64,000 nt of DNA from Clostridiales bacterium. Its GTDB lineage: Bacteria; Bacillota; Clostridia; Christensenellales; Borkfalkiaceae. The position numbers were made by a program, and so were the translations under genes. Shown here in pieces: positions 1 through 8,007 of this stretch. Every line of letters begins with the position of its first letter. The first letter of the stretch is position 1. Below the pieces are notes generated by a model. The model saw only the letters and a list, made by a program, of their open reading frames with translations. It was not told the DNA's origin and made no database searches. The DNA lies in contig SVIW01000005.1 in NCBI GenBank assembly GCA_015069295.1, positions 1 to 64,000 on the forward strand. The letters run 5' to 3'.

Positions 1-2
1 AC

Positions 3-392
3 GGGGAAATCAGCGAAGAGACAAAAGCAGAGGTGAATAAGCTTCTGAAAGTATCTTTCAGACCAGAGTTTTTAAACCGTTTGGATGAGATCGTATTTTT
101 CAAGCCTCTTGAGGAATCCGAGATTGGGAGGATTGTGCGTCTGTTCGCGTCGGAACTTCAGGACCGGTTAGAGGAAAAACAGATCACACTCGTTTTGAAC
201 GACGAAGCTGTTTCGTATATCATCGAACACGGTTACGATCCCGTATACGGTGCGAGACCTTTGAAGCGTTTCATGCAACGCAAACTAGAAACGACGATTG
301 CAAAGACTTTACTCGGCGGCGATTTTGCCGAGGGTGATACGATGGCGGTCAGGGTGAAAGACGACGAACTCGTGATAGAAAAGATATCGTAA
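3..392 (+). CDS. clpB: ClpB-type AAA+ chaperone, C-terminal fragment
   Basis: The reading frame is open from the window edge, so the gene starts upstream. The visible 129 residues hold the end of the second AAA+ module: the FRPEFLNRLDEIVFF segment carrying the sensor region, then the D2 small domain ending in YGARPLKRFMQRKLE. ClpB-family proteins are hexameric cytoplasmic disaggregases that thread aggregated protein with DnaK. The 'DPVYGARPLKR' wording fits ClpB somewhat better than ClpC, but without the N-terminal and middle domains ClpC cannot be excluded. A hairpin at 423-456 follows. Confidence 0.75.
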   Translation, partial: GEISEETKAEVNKLLKVSFRPEFLNRLDEIVFFKPLEESEIGRIVRLFASELQDRLEEKQITLVLNDEAVSYIIEHGYDPVYGARPLKRFMQRKLETTIAKTLLGGDFAEGDTMAVRVKDDELVIEKIS

Positions 393-422
393 GACTAGCG
401 TAAAAGTAAAATAATAAAAAAG

Positions 423-456
423 CCCGTTTACCAGAGCAAAAGCCCTGATAAACGGG
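423..456. terminator. Hairpin between clpB and tRNA cluster
   Basis: Arms cccgttta (423-430) and taaacggg (449-456) pair perfectly. On the minus strand the stem is followed by CTTTTTTATT, so it works best as a minus-strand terminator. It may also end clpB, although the plus-strand T-run is poor. Confidence 0.5.
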
Positions 457-504
457 TATCTTCATATATTTAAGTAGGGGAAAGGTCATTTCCCGTAAAA
501 GAAA

Positions 505-557
505 GACAAAGCCGAAGCCATTTATCCGAAATTTGAATAATATGGTTCGACTTTGTC
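505..557 (-). terminator. Probable terminator of the tRNA unit
   Basis: An imperfect inverted repeat pairs gacaaagccgaagcc (505-519) with ggttcgactttgtc (544-557). On the minus strand it is followed by TTTCTTTT. It lies just past the last repeat unit downstream of tRNA-Leu. Confidence 0.45.
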
Positions 558-730
558 CGATTTGGTGCCGCTGGCCGGACTTGTTCCTTTAGCGGAGACG
601 CCCCGGCAAACGATTATCAATCGTTTGGTTTGCCTCTAAGCCTTATTTTTTTCTTCGCCGACATAGGCAAACAAATTGCTCCCGCGATTTCCTCCCACCC
701 TCAAGTCCGTCCAGAAACGTAAAACAATAC

Positions 731-764
731 AAAACCCCAAGCCCTTGTTAGGGCTTGGGGTTTT
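731..764 (-). terminator. Terminator hairpin, outer repeat copy
   Basis: Fourteen-base perfect arms (731-744 and 751-764) pair aaaaccccaagccc with its complement around a 6-base loop. On the minus strand it directly abuts the duplicated CCA end at 766. Confidence 0.6.
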
Positions 765-931
765 GTGGTGCCGCTGGCCGGACTTGTTCCTTTAGCGGAG
801 ACGCCCCGGCAAACGATTATCAATCGTTTGGTTTGCCTCTAAGCCTTATTTTTCTTCGCCGACATAGGCAAACAAATCGCTCCCGCGATTTCCTCCCACC
901 CTCAAGTCCGTCCAGAAACGTAAAACAATAC

Positions 932-965
932 AAAACCCCAAGCCCTTGTTAGGGCTTGGGGTTTT
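932..965 (-). terminator. Terminator immediately after tRNA-Leu
   Basis: This is the same hairpin as at 731-764. It lies one base past the CCA end of tRNA-Leu and ends in TTTTG on the minus strand, so it is the natural terminator of the tRNA transcript. Confidence 0.7.
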
Positions 966-966
966 G

Positions 967-1053
967 TGGTGCCGCTGGCCGGACTTGAACCGGCACGGAT
1001 GTTACTCCGAGGGATTTTAAGTCCCTTGCGTCTGCCTATTCCACCACAGCGGC
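967..1053 (-). tRNA. tRNA-Leu (UAA)
   Basis: The 87-nt gene on the minus strand has a GCCGCTG acceptor start, an encoded CCA (tgg at 967-969), the T-loop GGTTCGAACC and the anticodon loop CTTAAAA with anticodon UAA. The length leaves room for the long class II variable arm. It is the last gene of a four-tRNA cluster read from a promoter at 1419-1447. Confidence 0.95.
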
Positions 1054-1075
1054 TTATGGGATTTTCTTTAAAAAA

Positions 1076-1100
1076 AGCTCTGCACGCGTTGTGCAGAGCT
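1076..1100 (-). terminator. Hairpin between tRNA-Cys and tRNA-Leu
   Basis: Perfect 10-base arms agctctgcac (1076-1085) and gtgcagagct (1091-1100) are flanked by T-runs on both strands. It lies inside the tRNA cluster, so tRNA-Leu may be partly attenuated or the stem may serve as a processing signal. Confidence 0.55.
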
Positions 1101-1104
1101 TTTT

Positions 1105-1179
1105 TGGAGGCGCCACCCGGATTTGAACCGGGGGATAAAGGTTTTGCAGACCTTGGCCTTACCACTTGGCTATAGCGCC
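1105..1179 (-). tRNA. tRNA-Cys (GCA)
   Basis: The 75-nt minus-strand gene has a GGCGCTA acceptor arm pairing with TGGCGCC, an encoded CCA (1105-1107), the T-loop GGTTCAAATCC and the anticodon loop CTGCAAA, which gives anticodon GCA. Confidence 0.95.
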
Positions 1180-1228
1180 GTCTCTGCCCGCCTTTCGGCA
1201 GATAAAAGAAAAAACAGTGCAGATATTT

Positions 1229-1303
1229 TGGAGCGGGAAACGAGATTCGAACCCGCGACATTCACCTTGGCAAGGTGACGCTCTACCACTGAGCTATTCC
1301 CGC
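1229..1303 (-). tRNA. tRNA-Gly (GCC)
   Basis: The 75-nt minus-strand gene has a GCGGGAA acceptor start, D-loop AGCTCAGTGGTAGAG, anticodon loop TTGCCAA (GCC), T-loop GGTTCGAATC and encoded CCA. It is the second gene of the cluster. Confidence 0.96.
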
Positions 1304-1327
1304 ATACATCATCCGCACTGTTTTTGT

Positions 1328-1403
1328 TGGTGGAAGTTATAGGGTTCGAACCTATGACCCTCTGCTTGTAAGGCAGATGCTCTCCCAGCTGAGCTAAACT
1401 TCC
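1328..1403 (-). tRNA. tRNA-Val (UAC)
   Basis: The 76-nt minus-strand gene has a GGAAGTT acceptor start, D-loop AGCTCAGCTGGGAGAGC, anticodon loop CTTACAA (UAC), T-loop GGTTCGAACC and encoded CCA. It is the first tRNA after the promoter. Confidence 0.96.
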
Positions 1404-1418
1404 GTCGAAAGCTTATTT

Positions 1419-1447
1419 AATATACCACATATAAAAAAGAAAGGCAA
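1419..1447 (-). promoter_or_regulatory. Sigma-A promoter of the tRNA cluster
   Basis: On the minus strand, TTGCCT (1442-1447) and TATATT (1419-1424) are separated by exactly 17 bases, upstream of tRNA-Val. Confidence 0.7.
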
Positions 1448-1611
1448 GCGTTTTTTCATTGTTTTTTAAAAAAATTTAAAAAATTTTTATTTTTCTTTTT
1501 TGCTTTGGAAAAAGCGGGAAATTTCCTACTCTTATTTTATGTACGCGCACGTATAAGGGTGCGTTTTTTAGCCTTTTTAAAAACCTTTTTATAAAAAAAA
1601 TTGAAAAAGTA

Positions 1612-1640
1612 TTGAAATTAACGATTTCGTATGCTATAAT
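1612..1640 (+). promoter_or_regulatory. Sigma-A promoter of degV
   Basis: TTGAAA (1612-1617), a 17-base spacer and TATAAT (1635-1640) stand 30 bases before the degV start. The rest of 1404-1670 is AT-rich. A weak hairpin (cgcac/gtgcg, 1546-1563) followed by six Ts is the only other structure seen there. Confidence 0.8.
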
Positions 1641-1670
1641 AAAAACAATAACGTAAAGGGGAAGGCAAAA

Positions 1671-2567
1671 ATGGCAAAGTACGTAATTATAACCGATTCC
1701 AGCAGCGATTTGACGGCGGAAAACAGAGAGAAATACAACGTCGAATATATTCCGAACCGCTTTTATTATAAGGACAAGGAATACGACGCCGACCTTGATT
1801 GGAAGTCGGTGCCGATGGACGAATTTTTCGATTATCTCCGTGCGGGAAACCGTATCTTGACTTCGCAAATTTCTTCGCTTGCCTGCAAGGAAACGTTTGA
1901 AAAATGGTTAAAGGCGGGGTATGACGTTTTATCAATTTCGTGTCCCGGAGTCTTATCTGCAACCGCAAAGGTCTTCTTTCATACTCGCGACGAGTTGCAG
2001 CCTCAATATCCCGACAGAAAAATCATTAGTATCGACGCTACCGTTTCCAGCGGCGGGTTGAGAATGCTGTGTATCAAAGCGGCGATGCTGCGGCAAGAGG
2101 GCAAGACGATAGACGAGGTTGCCGCTTGGGTGGAAGAGAATAAAAAACGCGTACACCAAGAGGGCAGCGTAGACAATTTGTCCTACCTTAAACGGGCGGG
2201 GCGGATTTCGGCGGTCAGCGCCTTTTTCGGCGGGCTGTTGCATATCAAGCCGATGATTATTTCCGACGTGCACGGGTACAACGTTGCCGTGGAAAAAGTA
2301 AAGGGGAGAAAGGCTTCGATAGAACGCACGGTCGAAAGGGTTATCGAGCGTTATAAGCCGACCGATTATCCCGATATATTCGTGCAGCATACCGCCTGCG
2401 AAGAGGACGCAAAGACGTTAAAATCAATGCTTCAAGAGCGGTTGGGCTTGTCCGAGGACAAGATACATATCGGGCCCGTCAATACGGTTATGGCGGCTTC
2501 GGTAGGGCCGGGAATGTTCGGGGTATATTTCTTCGGGGAAGAAGTAACGTACGATTCGAAAGCGTAA
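1671..2567 (+). CDS. DegV family fatty-acid-binding protein
   Basis: This 298-residue protein has the DegV start 'VIITDSSSDLT', the SxxT-like 'ILTSQISS' segment, and the C-terminal 'GPVNTVMAASVGPGMFG' block. DegV proteins (FakB in staphylococci) bind a fatty acid in the cytoplasm and present it to the FakA kinase for incorporation into phospholipid. No fakA is in the window. The gene stands alone, with a ribosome site (aaggggaagg), its own promoter and a terminator shared with the convergent trkH. Length is normal (about 280-300). Which lipid it binds cannot be told from sequence. Confidence 0.9.
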   Translation: MAKYVIITDSSSDLTAENREKYNVEYIPNRFYYKDKEYDADLDWKSVPMDEFFDYLRAGNRILTSQISSLACKETFEKWLKAGYDVLSISCPGVLSATAKVFFHTRDELQPQYPDRKIISIDATVSSGGLRMLCIKAAMLRQEGKTIDEVAAWVEENKKRVHQEGSVDNLSYLKRAGRISAVSAFFGGLLHIKPMIISDVHGYNVAVEKVKGRKASIERTVERVIERYKPTDYPDIFVQHTACEEDAKTLKSMLQERLGLSEDKIHIGPVNTVMAASVGPGMFGVYFFGEEVTYDSKA

Positions 2568-2580
2568 AAAGCAAATAAAA

Positions 2581-2613
2581 AAAAGCGAGCGTTTTTAACA
2601 AACGCTCGCTTTT
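2581..2613. terminator. Bidirectional terminator degV / trkH
   Basis: Perfect arms aaaagcgagcgttt (2581-2594) and its complement (2600-2613) have T-runs on both strands, between two convergent genes. Confidence 0.85.
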
Positions 2614-2626
2614 ATAGTTTTCGCGA

Positions 2627-4168
2627 TTATACTTTTTTCCACGTCTTAGGGCTGAACAAAATCAGGACGGGCAAAATTTCCAATCTGCCAATCAGCATCG
2701 TAAAAATCAAGACGATTTTCGAAAAAATCGAATATCCTGCGTAAGAGGCGTACGCGCCCACGCCCTCAAAGCCGGGGCCGATATTGGAGATACAGGAAAT
2801 CGTTGCGGAGAAATTGGAGAAAAACCCGTGCGTCTGCGTATACGTACCCGCGTCGGAAACGACGGTAACGGACGTACCGTTGATCGGGTCGAAGGAGAGC
2901 AAAAGCAGCACGAACAAGGCGATAAAGAAATATAGCGCGATAAAGGAGAATACGCCGTTCGTCGTTTGCTGGTCCAAGGTTTTTCCCTCGAATTTAACCT
3001 TGGGTACGTAGCGGGGGTTAATCATTTTACGGATATTGACGTAAAAGCCTTTAAAAGCGATAACGACGCGCGAGGTTTTTAATCCGCCCGCCGTCGAGCC
3101 CGCCATACCGCCGATAAACGTTACAACGAGCAGCGTCGTTGCGGCAGCCATCGGCCAAGTATTGAAATCGGTGGTGGAATAGCCCGTCGTCGTTAAAATG
3201 GAGGCGACTTGAAAATACGAATGTCGGAACGCTTCCTCCGTCGTATAATTTTGCGGGAGCGAAGACAAGCGGGTCAATAAACTCGTAAAGACAATCGCGA
3301 TTGCCGCCACGACGATCAGGAGATAAGCGCGGAGCTCTTCGCTTTTAAAAAGCGCTTTTAATTTGCCGATAAGCAGGAGATAGTACAAGGAAAAATTACA
3401 GCCGAACAATAGTAAAAACGTCGCGATGGCGTATTGAGAGAAGGGGTTCATCATCTCCATACTGCCGGGCAAGAACCCGAATCCGCCCGTGCCTGCGCTG
3501 CCGAACGCGGCGAGCACGCTGAAAAAGAACTTTTCGTTTTCATAGCCGGGAATGGGTTTGTCGCACAGCAAAACGATGACTTCAAGGGCGGTTAACCCCA
3601 AATAGATAAGATACAAAATGCGGGTGGTCGCTTTCATTTTGGAAACGATTTTCCCTACCTGCGGGCCGGGGCTTTCCGCGCGGAGCAGGTGCATAGACGA
3701 GCCCTCGTTGCTTTCGGGGATAAAAATCAGCACGAAAACGAGGATGCCCATACCGCCGATCCAGTGGGAAAAACTTCGCCAAAACAGCGTGGAATGGGAG
3801 AGCGCGGTTATATCGGTTACGACGCTTGCGCCCGTCGTGGTAAAGCCGGACATAATTTCAAAGCACGCGTCCGCGTAATTGGGAATTTCCCCGTTGATAA
3901 CGAAAGGAAGCGCGCCGAACAGCGCCATCACTATCCAAACGAGCGCCGTCAAGGCAAAGCCTTCTTTTTGATAAAATTCCTCGCGCTTGGGTTTTAAAAA
4001 CTGTAAGGCTGCGCCCAAAAGCAGGAGGGCGGCGATGGGGATAACGAACGCGAGGATATGTATATATGATTCGTTATAAATAAGACTGACGATAAGGGGG
4101 GCAAGCATCAGCGCGCCCTCCAATATCATAATCTTACCCAAAAGTTTTCCTAATTTTTTATAGTTCAT
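2627..4168 (-). CDS. trkH: TrkH-type potassium uptake channel subunit
   Basis: This 513-residue membrane protein has about ten hydrophobic segments and the repeated selectivity-filter signatures of the Trk/Ktr family: 'SGFTTTGASV', 'GSAGTGGFG', 'TTTGYSTTDF' and 'SNIGPGFEGVG'. It forms the K+ translocating dimer gated by the TrkA ring beneath it. The size matches TrkH (about 480-510) rather than the shorter KtrB. It starts 9 bases after the trkA stop codon and is surely cotranscribed with it. Gating by nucleotides such as ATP or c-di-AMP would act through TrkA. Confidence 0.93.
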   Translation of the reverse strand: MNYKKLGKLLGKIMILEGALMLAPLIVSLIYNESYIHILAFVIPIAALLLLGAALQFLKPKREEFYQKEGFALTALVWIVMALFGALPFVINGEIPNYADACFEIMSGFTTTGASVVTDITALSHSTLFWRSFSHWIGGMGILVFVLIFIPESNEGSSMHLLRAESPGPQVGKIVSKMKATTRILYLIYLGLTALEVIVLLCDKPIPGYENEKFFFSVLAAFGSAGTGGFGFLPGSMEMMNPFSQYAIATFLLLFGCNFSLYYLLLIGKLKALFKSEELRAYLLIVVAAIAIVFTSLLTRLSSLPQNYTTEEAFRHSYFQVASILTTTGYSTTDFNTWPMAAATTLLVVTFIGGMAGSTAGGLKTSRVVIAFKGFYVNIRKMINPRYVPKVKFEGKTLDQQTTNGVFSFIALYFFIALFVLLLLSFDPINGTSVTVVSDAGTYTQTHGFFSNFSATISCISNIGPGFEGVGAYASYAGYSIFSKIVLIFTMLIGRLEILPVLILFSPKTWKKV

Positions 4169-4177
4169 AGCCGCCTC

Positions 4178-5533
4178 TTATTCGACGATATCCGAAAGGT
4201 CGTCGAAATTTTTGTGCGTCGTTACCACGACGACGTTGTCGCCCTGTTGGATAACCGAGTTCCCGTTGGGGATAACAACTTCGTTGTTCCGCAAAATACA
4301 AGCCACCAAACAGTTTTCCTTAAAGCGCAGGTCTTTCAAGGGCTTGTCGTAGAATTTTTGCGGCGTTTTCGCGGCAAATTCTAACGCTTCGACCCGTCCG
4401 CCGACCAAGCGGTAGAGCGTCAATACGTTGCTCCCGCGTGAATTTTCCAAGGCGCGGACGTAGCTTATCACGCGGTTTGCCGTAATTTCTTTCGGGGAAA
4501 CGTTGTTTTTTATCCCCAATTCGGTTAGCATACCGTACAAATCGTCGTTTTTGATTTGCGTAATGACCTTTTTAACTTTCATCTTGTTGGCGAACATAGA
4601 AACGATGAGGTTTTCCTCGTCGATATTCGTCAAAGCGACGAATGCGTCCATCGCCTCGATACCCTCTTCGGCCAAAAGGTCGTGCTGCGTGCCGTTGCCG
4701 TAAATAACGGTGGTTTTGGGCAGAGTTTCCGCCAGTTCTTCCGCCGTTTCTTTATCGCTTTCAATCAATTTTACTTTAAATTTTTTCTCGGACAATTCGT
4801 GCGAAAGGTAATACCCGACCTTGCTGCCGCCTACGATCATAATCCGTTTTAACGGGGCGTTGACCAAGCCAATCTCCGCGAGGAAGCCGCGCAGCGTGTT
4901 TGCGTCCGCCGTCAGATGGATACTGTCCCCTTCTTCAATGACGAAATTCCCCGAAGGAATAAAGACTTCGCCGCCGCGCTGTATAGCGCAAATCAATGCT
5001 TTTACCGTTAATTTTTTTCCTAAGGAAATCAGCGTTTCGCCAATCAGCGAGCAGCCTTTTTCCGCTTCGATTTTTACCAGCAGCACTCTGCCTTTTGCAA
5101 ATCGTTCGACTTGCGCGATAGAGGGGAGATTGATGAGGTTGAAAATTTCGTTCGCGGTATCCCGTTCGGGATTGACGATCATCGAAATTCCCAGCTCTTC
5201 TTTCATCTTCGGAATTTGCCTTGTATACAGCGGGTTTCTAACGCGCGCAATCGTGTTTTTGACCCCGAGCTTTTTCGCCACGAGGCAGGCAAAAATATTC
5301 AATTCGTCGCTATTGGTCAACACGATGGCAAGGTCGGCGTTTTCCACGTGCGCTTCTTCCAATATTTCCATACACGCGCCGTTGCCCACGACGCCGAAGA
5401 CGTCGTGCTTTTCAATTAACGTTTCGACGAGGTCTTTATTTTCGTCGATAATGGTAATCGTATGACCCTCGCCGTCTAAGGCTTTTAAGACGGTTTCGCC
5501 AATCGTGCCAAGACCGATGATAACGATTTGCAT
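4178..5533 (-). CDS. trkA: TrkA potassium channel regulatory subunit (two RCK units)
   Basis: This 451-residue cytoplasmic protein has two tandem RCK_N-RCK_C halves. The first Rossmann motif is GLGTIGE near residue 7 and the second is 'GGSKVGYYLS' near residue 225. Tandem TrkA binds NAD(H)/ATP and gates TrkH. An upstream in-frame ATG would add 12 residues, but the start at 5533 is preferred: the Rossmann strand begins at once (MQIVIIGLG) and GGAG lies at the proper distance. It precedes trkH in a two-gene operon. A palindrome (5553-5569) lies directly upstream. Confidence 0.93.
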   Translation of the reverse strand: MQIVIIGLGTIGETVLKALDGEGHTITIIDENKDLVETLIEKHDVFGVVGNGACMEILEEAHVENADLAIVLTNSDELNIFACLVAKKLGVKNTIARVRNPLYTRQIPKMKEELGISMIVNPERDTANEIFNLINLPSIAQVERFAKGRVLLVKIEAEKGCSLIGETLISLGKKLTVKALICAIQRGGEVFIPSGNFVIEEGDSIHLTADANTLRGFLAEIGLVNAPLKRIMIVGGSKVGYYLSHELSEKKFKVKLIESDKETAEELAETLPKTTVIYGNGTQHDLLAEEGIEAMDAFVALTNIDEENLIVSMFANKMKVKKVITQIKNDDLYGMLTELGIKNNVSPKEITANRVISYVRALENSRGSNVLTLYRLVGGRVEALEFAAKTPQKFYDKPLKDLRFKENCLVACILRNNEVVIPNGNSVIQQGDNVVVVTTHKNFDDLSDIVE

Positions 5534-5552
5534 AATGGTATTCTCCGTTATT

Positions 5553-5569
5553 TTGTACCTATGGTACAA
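5553..5569. promoter_or_regulatory. Operator-like palindrome upstream of trkA
   Basis: Perfect inverted repeat ttgtacc-tat-ggtacaa, 20 bases upstream of the trkA start and in or just after its presumed promoter. It looks like a dimeric repressor site. No regulator gene is adjacent. Confidence 0.4.
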
Positions 5570-5620
5570 GTACTATATGCAAGTGTAACACGATTGAAAA
5601 AAAAAGTCAATGAGAATTTC

Positions 5621-7078
5621 TTATTTTTGCACTTTTTCTTTGCGATTGATGCGTTCGATTACCCGTTTGCCCACCTTTGCGGCAATCGGCAAGCCGCCCG
5701 GCGCTTGCTGCCACTGGGTCGCCAAGAATACGTTTTTTAAACTTTTCACGCGGTTATCCACCGCTTTTGGGAAAATATTCGGAGGCAGTAAAAAGCTCAT
5801 ATACGAGCCCGTTTCCGAGTCGGTGTAGCGTTTGTAGGTGGCGGGCGTCCATACGTCGATGGGGTGTAATTTTCCTTTAAGCTGCGGGAACTTTTCCGTG
5901 ATAATCTCGACCATGGTATCGGCAATTTGCTTCTTTTTCTCGTCATAGGCGGGTTTATCTTTGCGGAGCTTGATAAATTTTAACGATTCCTTTTCCGTGC
6001 AAAAGGTCAAGGTTTGCAGCAGACTTTTCCCTTTTGGAGCAAAGGATTTTTCGTGGGAAAATTCGCGCAAAATCAAGGTTTTCGAATGCAGCTTTTTTTG
6101 ATATTTCGCGGGCAAACGGAAGATGAAATCGTGGGTAAAGGGGAGCTTTTTCTCGTCGCAGGCAAACGCGCACTGGTAGGAAGAGAAACGGGGCATAGCA
6201 GGATTGGAATACTGCTTTTCCAGTTGCTTGGGCAGGGGAATATCCAGCATTTTTTTAAAGACGACCGCAGGGTCGCAAGCGATGACGACGTAATCGGCGG
6301 TTTCTTTTTCGCCGTTTGAGAAAAAGACGGCGGTGGCTTTCCCGTTTTCCGTTTCGATTTTTTCCGCCTCGCATTTTAGCCGCAATTTCCCGCCAAGCGA
6401 GAGAAAACGCGCGCTCATACGCTTTGCCATCGCTAGCGAGCTGCCTTTGGGAATCCCGCCGTTGTCCCCGCAAAAGGTCGCCGCCACGATTAAAAGAGCA
6501 AGCGAGGCGAATTTATCGCCGAGCATAGAGGTAATAAAATTTTGTAAAAACGGATTTTGGAAGCGTTTTGCCAAATCGCCCGTCGTCCAGCGGTAATAGC
6601 GCGCGAGAAAGGGGAGCTTTAACAAATCCTGCAAGCGCGAGCTTTTTTCGTCGTGGTTTTCGCCCCCGATGCCCCACATTTCTTGAATCCGTTCAATCGC
6701 CTTGCAAAGGGCGAGAATTTCCTTTTCGTCCGCAGGGGAAATTTTTAGCATTTCCTCGCGGAAAACGGACAAATTCCGATGCAAGGACAGCCGTTTCCCG
6801 TTCTCCTCGTAGGTGTACAGGCTGTCGGGTTGATGGATAGCCACGCCGCCGAGCGCGCCCAATTCCGTCCAAGTTTTGTATTCGTCCGAGGCGGGATTCG
6901 TGCCCGTTAGCCAATGAATACAGTTGTCGATGTGATATTCGCCGCGCTGCCAGCCCGTAAGATTCCCGCCCGCCATTGCTTGCCGCTCGCAAACGACCGC
7001 CTCGTGTCCGCTAAGCTGCGCGTATATGCCTGCGGACAGCCCCGAAACGCCGCCGCCGATGATAACGATTTTTGCCAT
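5621..7078 (-). CDS. CrtI/phytoene-desaturase-like FAD oxidoreductase
   Basis: This 485-residue protein starts with a dinucleotide-binding fold (VIIGGGVSGLSAG), followed by the 'ERQAMAGGNLTGWQRGEYHID' region typical of the phytoene desaturase / carotenoid isomerase / retinol saturase group. A C-terminal FAD-binding 'VFLATQWQQAPGGLP' block completes the family pattern. These enzymes oxidise, reduce or isomerise hydrophobic polyene-like substrates. No carotenoid genes are nearby, so the substrate is unknown. The ribosome site is GGGGGC. The gene ends 87 bases before the trkA start, with no clear terminator between. Confidence 0.8.
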   Translation of the reverse strand: MAKIVIIGGGVSGLSAGIYAQLSGHEAVVCERQAMAGGNLTGWQRGEYHIDNCIHWLTGTNPASDEYKTWTELGALGGVAIHQPDSLYTYEENGKRLSLHRNLSVFREEMLKISPADEKEILALCKAIERIQEMWGIGGENHDEKSSRLQDLLKLPFLARYYRWTTGDLAKRFQNPFLQNFITSMLGDKFASLALLIVAATFCGDNGGIPKGSSLAMAKRMSARFLSLGGKLRLKCEAEKIETENGKATAVFFSNGEKETADYVVIACDPAVVFKKMLDIPLPKQLEKQYSNPAMPRFSSYQCAFACDEKKLPFTHDFIFRLPAKYQKKLHSKTLILREFSHEKSFAPKGKSLLQTLTFCTEKESLKFIKLRKDKPAYDEKKKQIADTMVEIITEKFPQLKGKLHPIDVWTPATYKRYTDSETGSYMSFLLPPNIFPKAVDNRVKSLKNVFLATQWQQAPGGLPIAAKVGKRVIERINRKEKVQK

Positions 7079-7153
7079 AAAGCCCCCTTGTTTTTAACGT
7101 TGTCTTTATAGTCTTGCCGTTTTTTCAGCTTTTTAATCGGGAGAAAAACAAAA

Positions 7154-7179
7154 CGGACGGAGCCGTTTCGCTCCGTCCG
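7154..7179 (-). terminator. Terminator of proBAC
   Basis: Arms cggacggagc and gctccgtccg form a perfect 10-base stem with a 6-base loop. TTTTGTTTTTC follows on the minus strand. Confidence 0.85.
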
Positions 7180-7193
7180 CCTTATCAAAAAAT

Positions 7194-7988
7194 TTATCGT
7201 TTCAATTCTAAGGTGCGCTTGTACGCCGCCTCCACCGCCGCTTGGGTAACGCCGTTTAAATCGTCTTTTTCAAGAGATTTTATCCCTTCAATCGTCGTCC
7301 CGCCGGGGGAGCAGACGTTTTTAATCAGTTGGTCGGGGTCGCCGAATTGCAGCAGCATCGCCGCCGCGCCGCGCAGGGTTTGCGCCGCGTAGAGGGCGGC
7401 TTTTTCTTTCGGTACGCCGCAGCTTTCCCCGCCCGCTTGTAAGGCTTTGGCAAAGGCGTAGACGAACGCGGGTCCGCAGCCCGACAGCGCGCTGCCCGCG
7501 TCTATGGCGGATTCCTCGATTTTATCAAAGACGCCCGCCTTGGAAAAAGCGGATAAAAAGAGGGCTTCTTGCGCGGAAGAAACCTTGTCCGTCGCGTATA
7601 AAATCATACCCTCGCCCAATAAAACGGGAGTGTTGGGCATAATGCGAACGGTAGGCAGTTCCCCGCCGATAAACGAACGGATTGCGCGGATAGAAAGCCC
7701 TGCCGCCATCGTAATTATGACGGCGTCGTTGCGCTTTGAAAGTAAGTCGGAAAACTCTTCAATCGCGTTTTTCATCGCTTGCGGTTTGACCGCCAAAACG
7801 ACGAATTTCGCATTCTGCGCAATATCCCGCGCCGTCGTAACGGCGCAGCCGAGTTTTTTAAAGGGCTGCGTTTTGTTTTCGTCGAAATCGCATACCGCGA
7901 TTTCTTGGCAGGGCAGACTTTTTGCAGCGGCTTGCGCCAACGCGCCGCCCATATTTCCACAGCCGATAAATCCCAAAGTATAGTTCAT
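7194..7988 (-). CDS. proC: Pyrroline-5-carboxylate reductase
   Basis: This 264-residue enzyme performs the last step of proline synthesis, reducing P5C with NAD(P)H. It has an N-terminal Rossmann motif (GFIGCGNMGGALA), 'VLAVKPQ', 'MPNTPVLLGEGM', and the C-terminal dimer/active-site block 'LSGCGPAFVYAF' ... 'VCSPGGTTIEGI', all diagnostic for ProC. Length is normal. It is third in a proB-proA-proC operon, 19 bases after proA, and is followed by the operon terminator. Confidence 0.96.
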   Translation of the reverse strand: MNYTLGFIGCGNMGGALAQAAAKSLPCQEIAVCDFDENKTQPFKKLGCAVTTARDIAQNAKFVVLAVKPQAMKNAIEEFSDLLSKRNDAVIITMAAGLSIRAIRSFIGGELPTVRIMPNTPVLLGEGMILYATDKVSSAQEALFLSAFSKAGVFDKIEESAIDAGSALSGCGPAFVYAFAKALQAGGESCGVPKEKAALYAAQTLRGAAAMLLQFGDPDQLIKNVCSPGGTTIEGIKSLEKDDLNGVTQAAVEAAYKRTLELKR

Positions 7989-8007
7989 AATAACCTCGCT
8001 TTTTAAG

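Larger units (their letters stand above)
563..966 (-). repeat. Two tandem ~202-bp units carrying the tRNA-Leu 3' end
   Basis: Units at 563-765 (203 bp) and 766-966 (201 bp) are nearly identical; a 2-base difference in a T-run and one substitution were seen. Each starts (plus strand) with tggtgccgctggccggactt, exactly the last 20 bases including CCA of the intact tRNA-Leu that begins at 967. Each unit ends with the same strong terminator hairpin. Between them is a segment with the perfect palindrome aaacgatt-atc-aatcgttt. There is no convincing coding sequence. The pattern fits tandem duplication or successive insertion of a tiny element at a tRNA 3' end. Confidence 0.85.

Noticed and set aside
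563..966. CRISPR-like direct repeats
   Set aside because: Only two units of about 202 bp, with no short regular repeats or spacers and no cas genes.
902..1261. A 119-codon minus-strand open frame
   Set aside because: It runs across three tRNA genes and a terminator; the tRNAs fully explain the sequence.
1546..1580. Weak hairpin with T-run upstream of degV, possible terminator or attenuator
   Set aside because: The stem is only five pairs, and it lies upstream of the degV promoter, so it cannot attenuate degV.
5534..5620. A c-di-AMP (ydaO) riboswitch upstream of trkA
   Set aside because: The gap is 87 bases, too short for the aptamer, and no matching conserved text is present.
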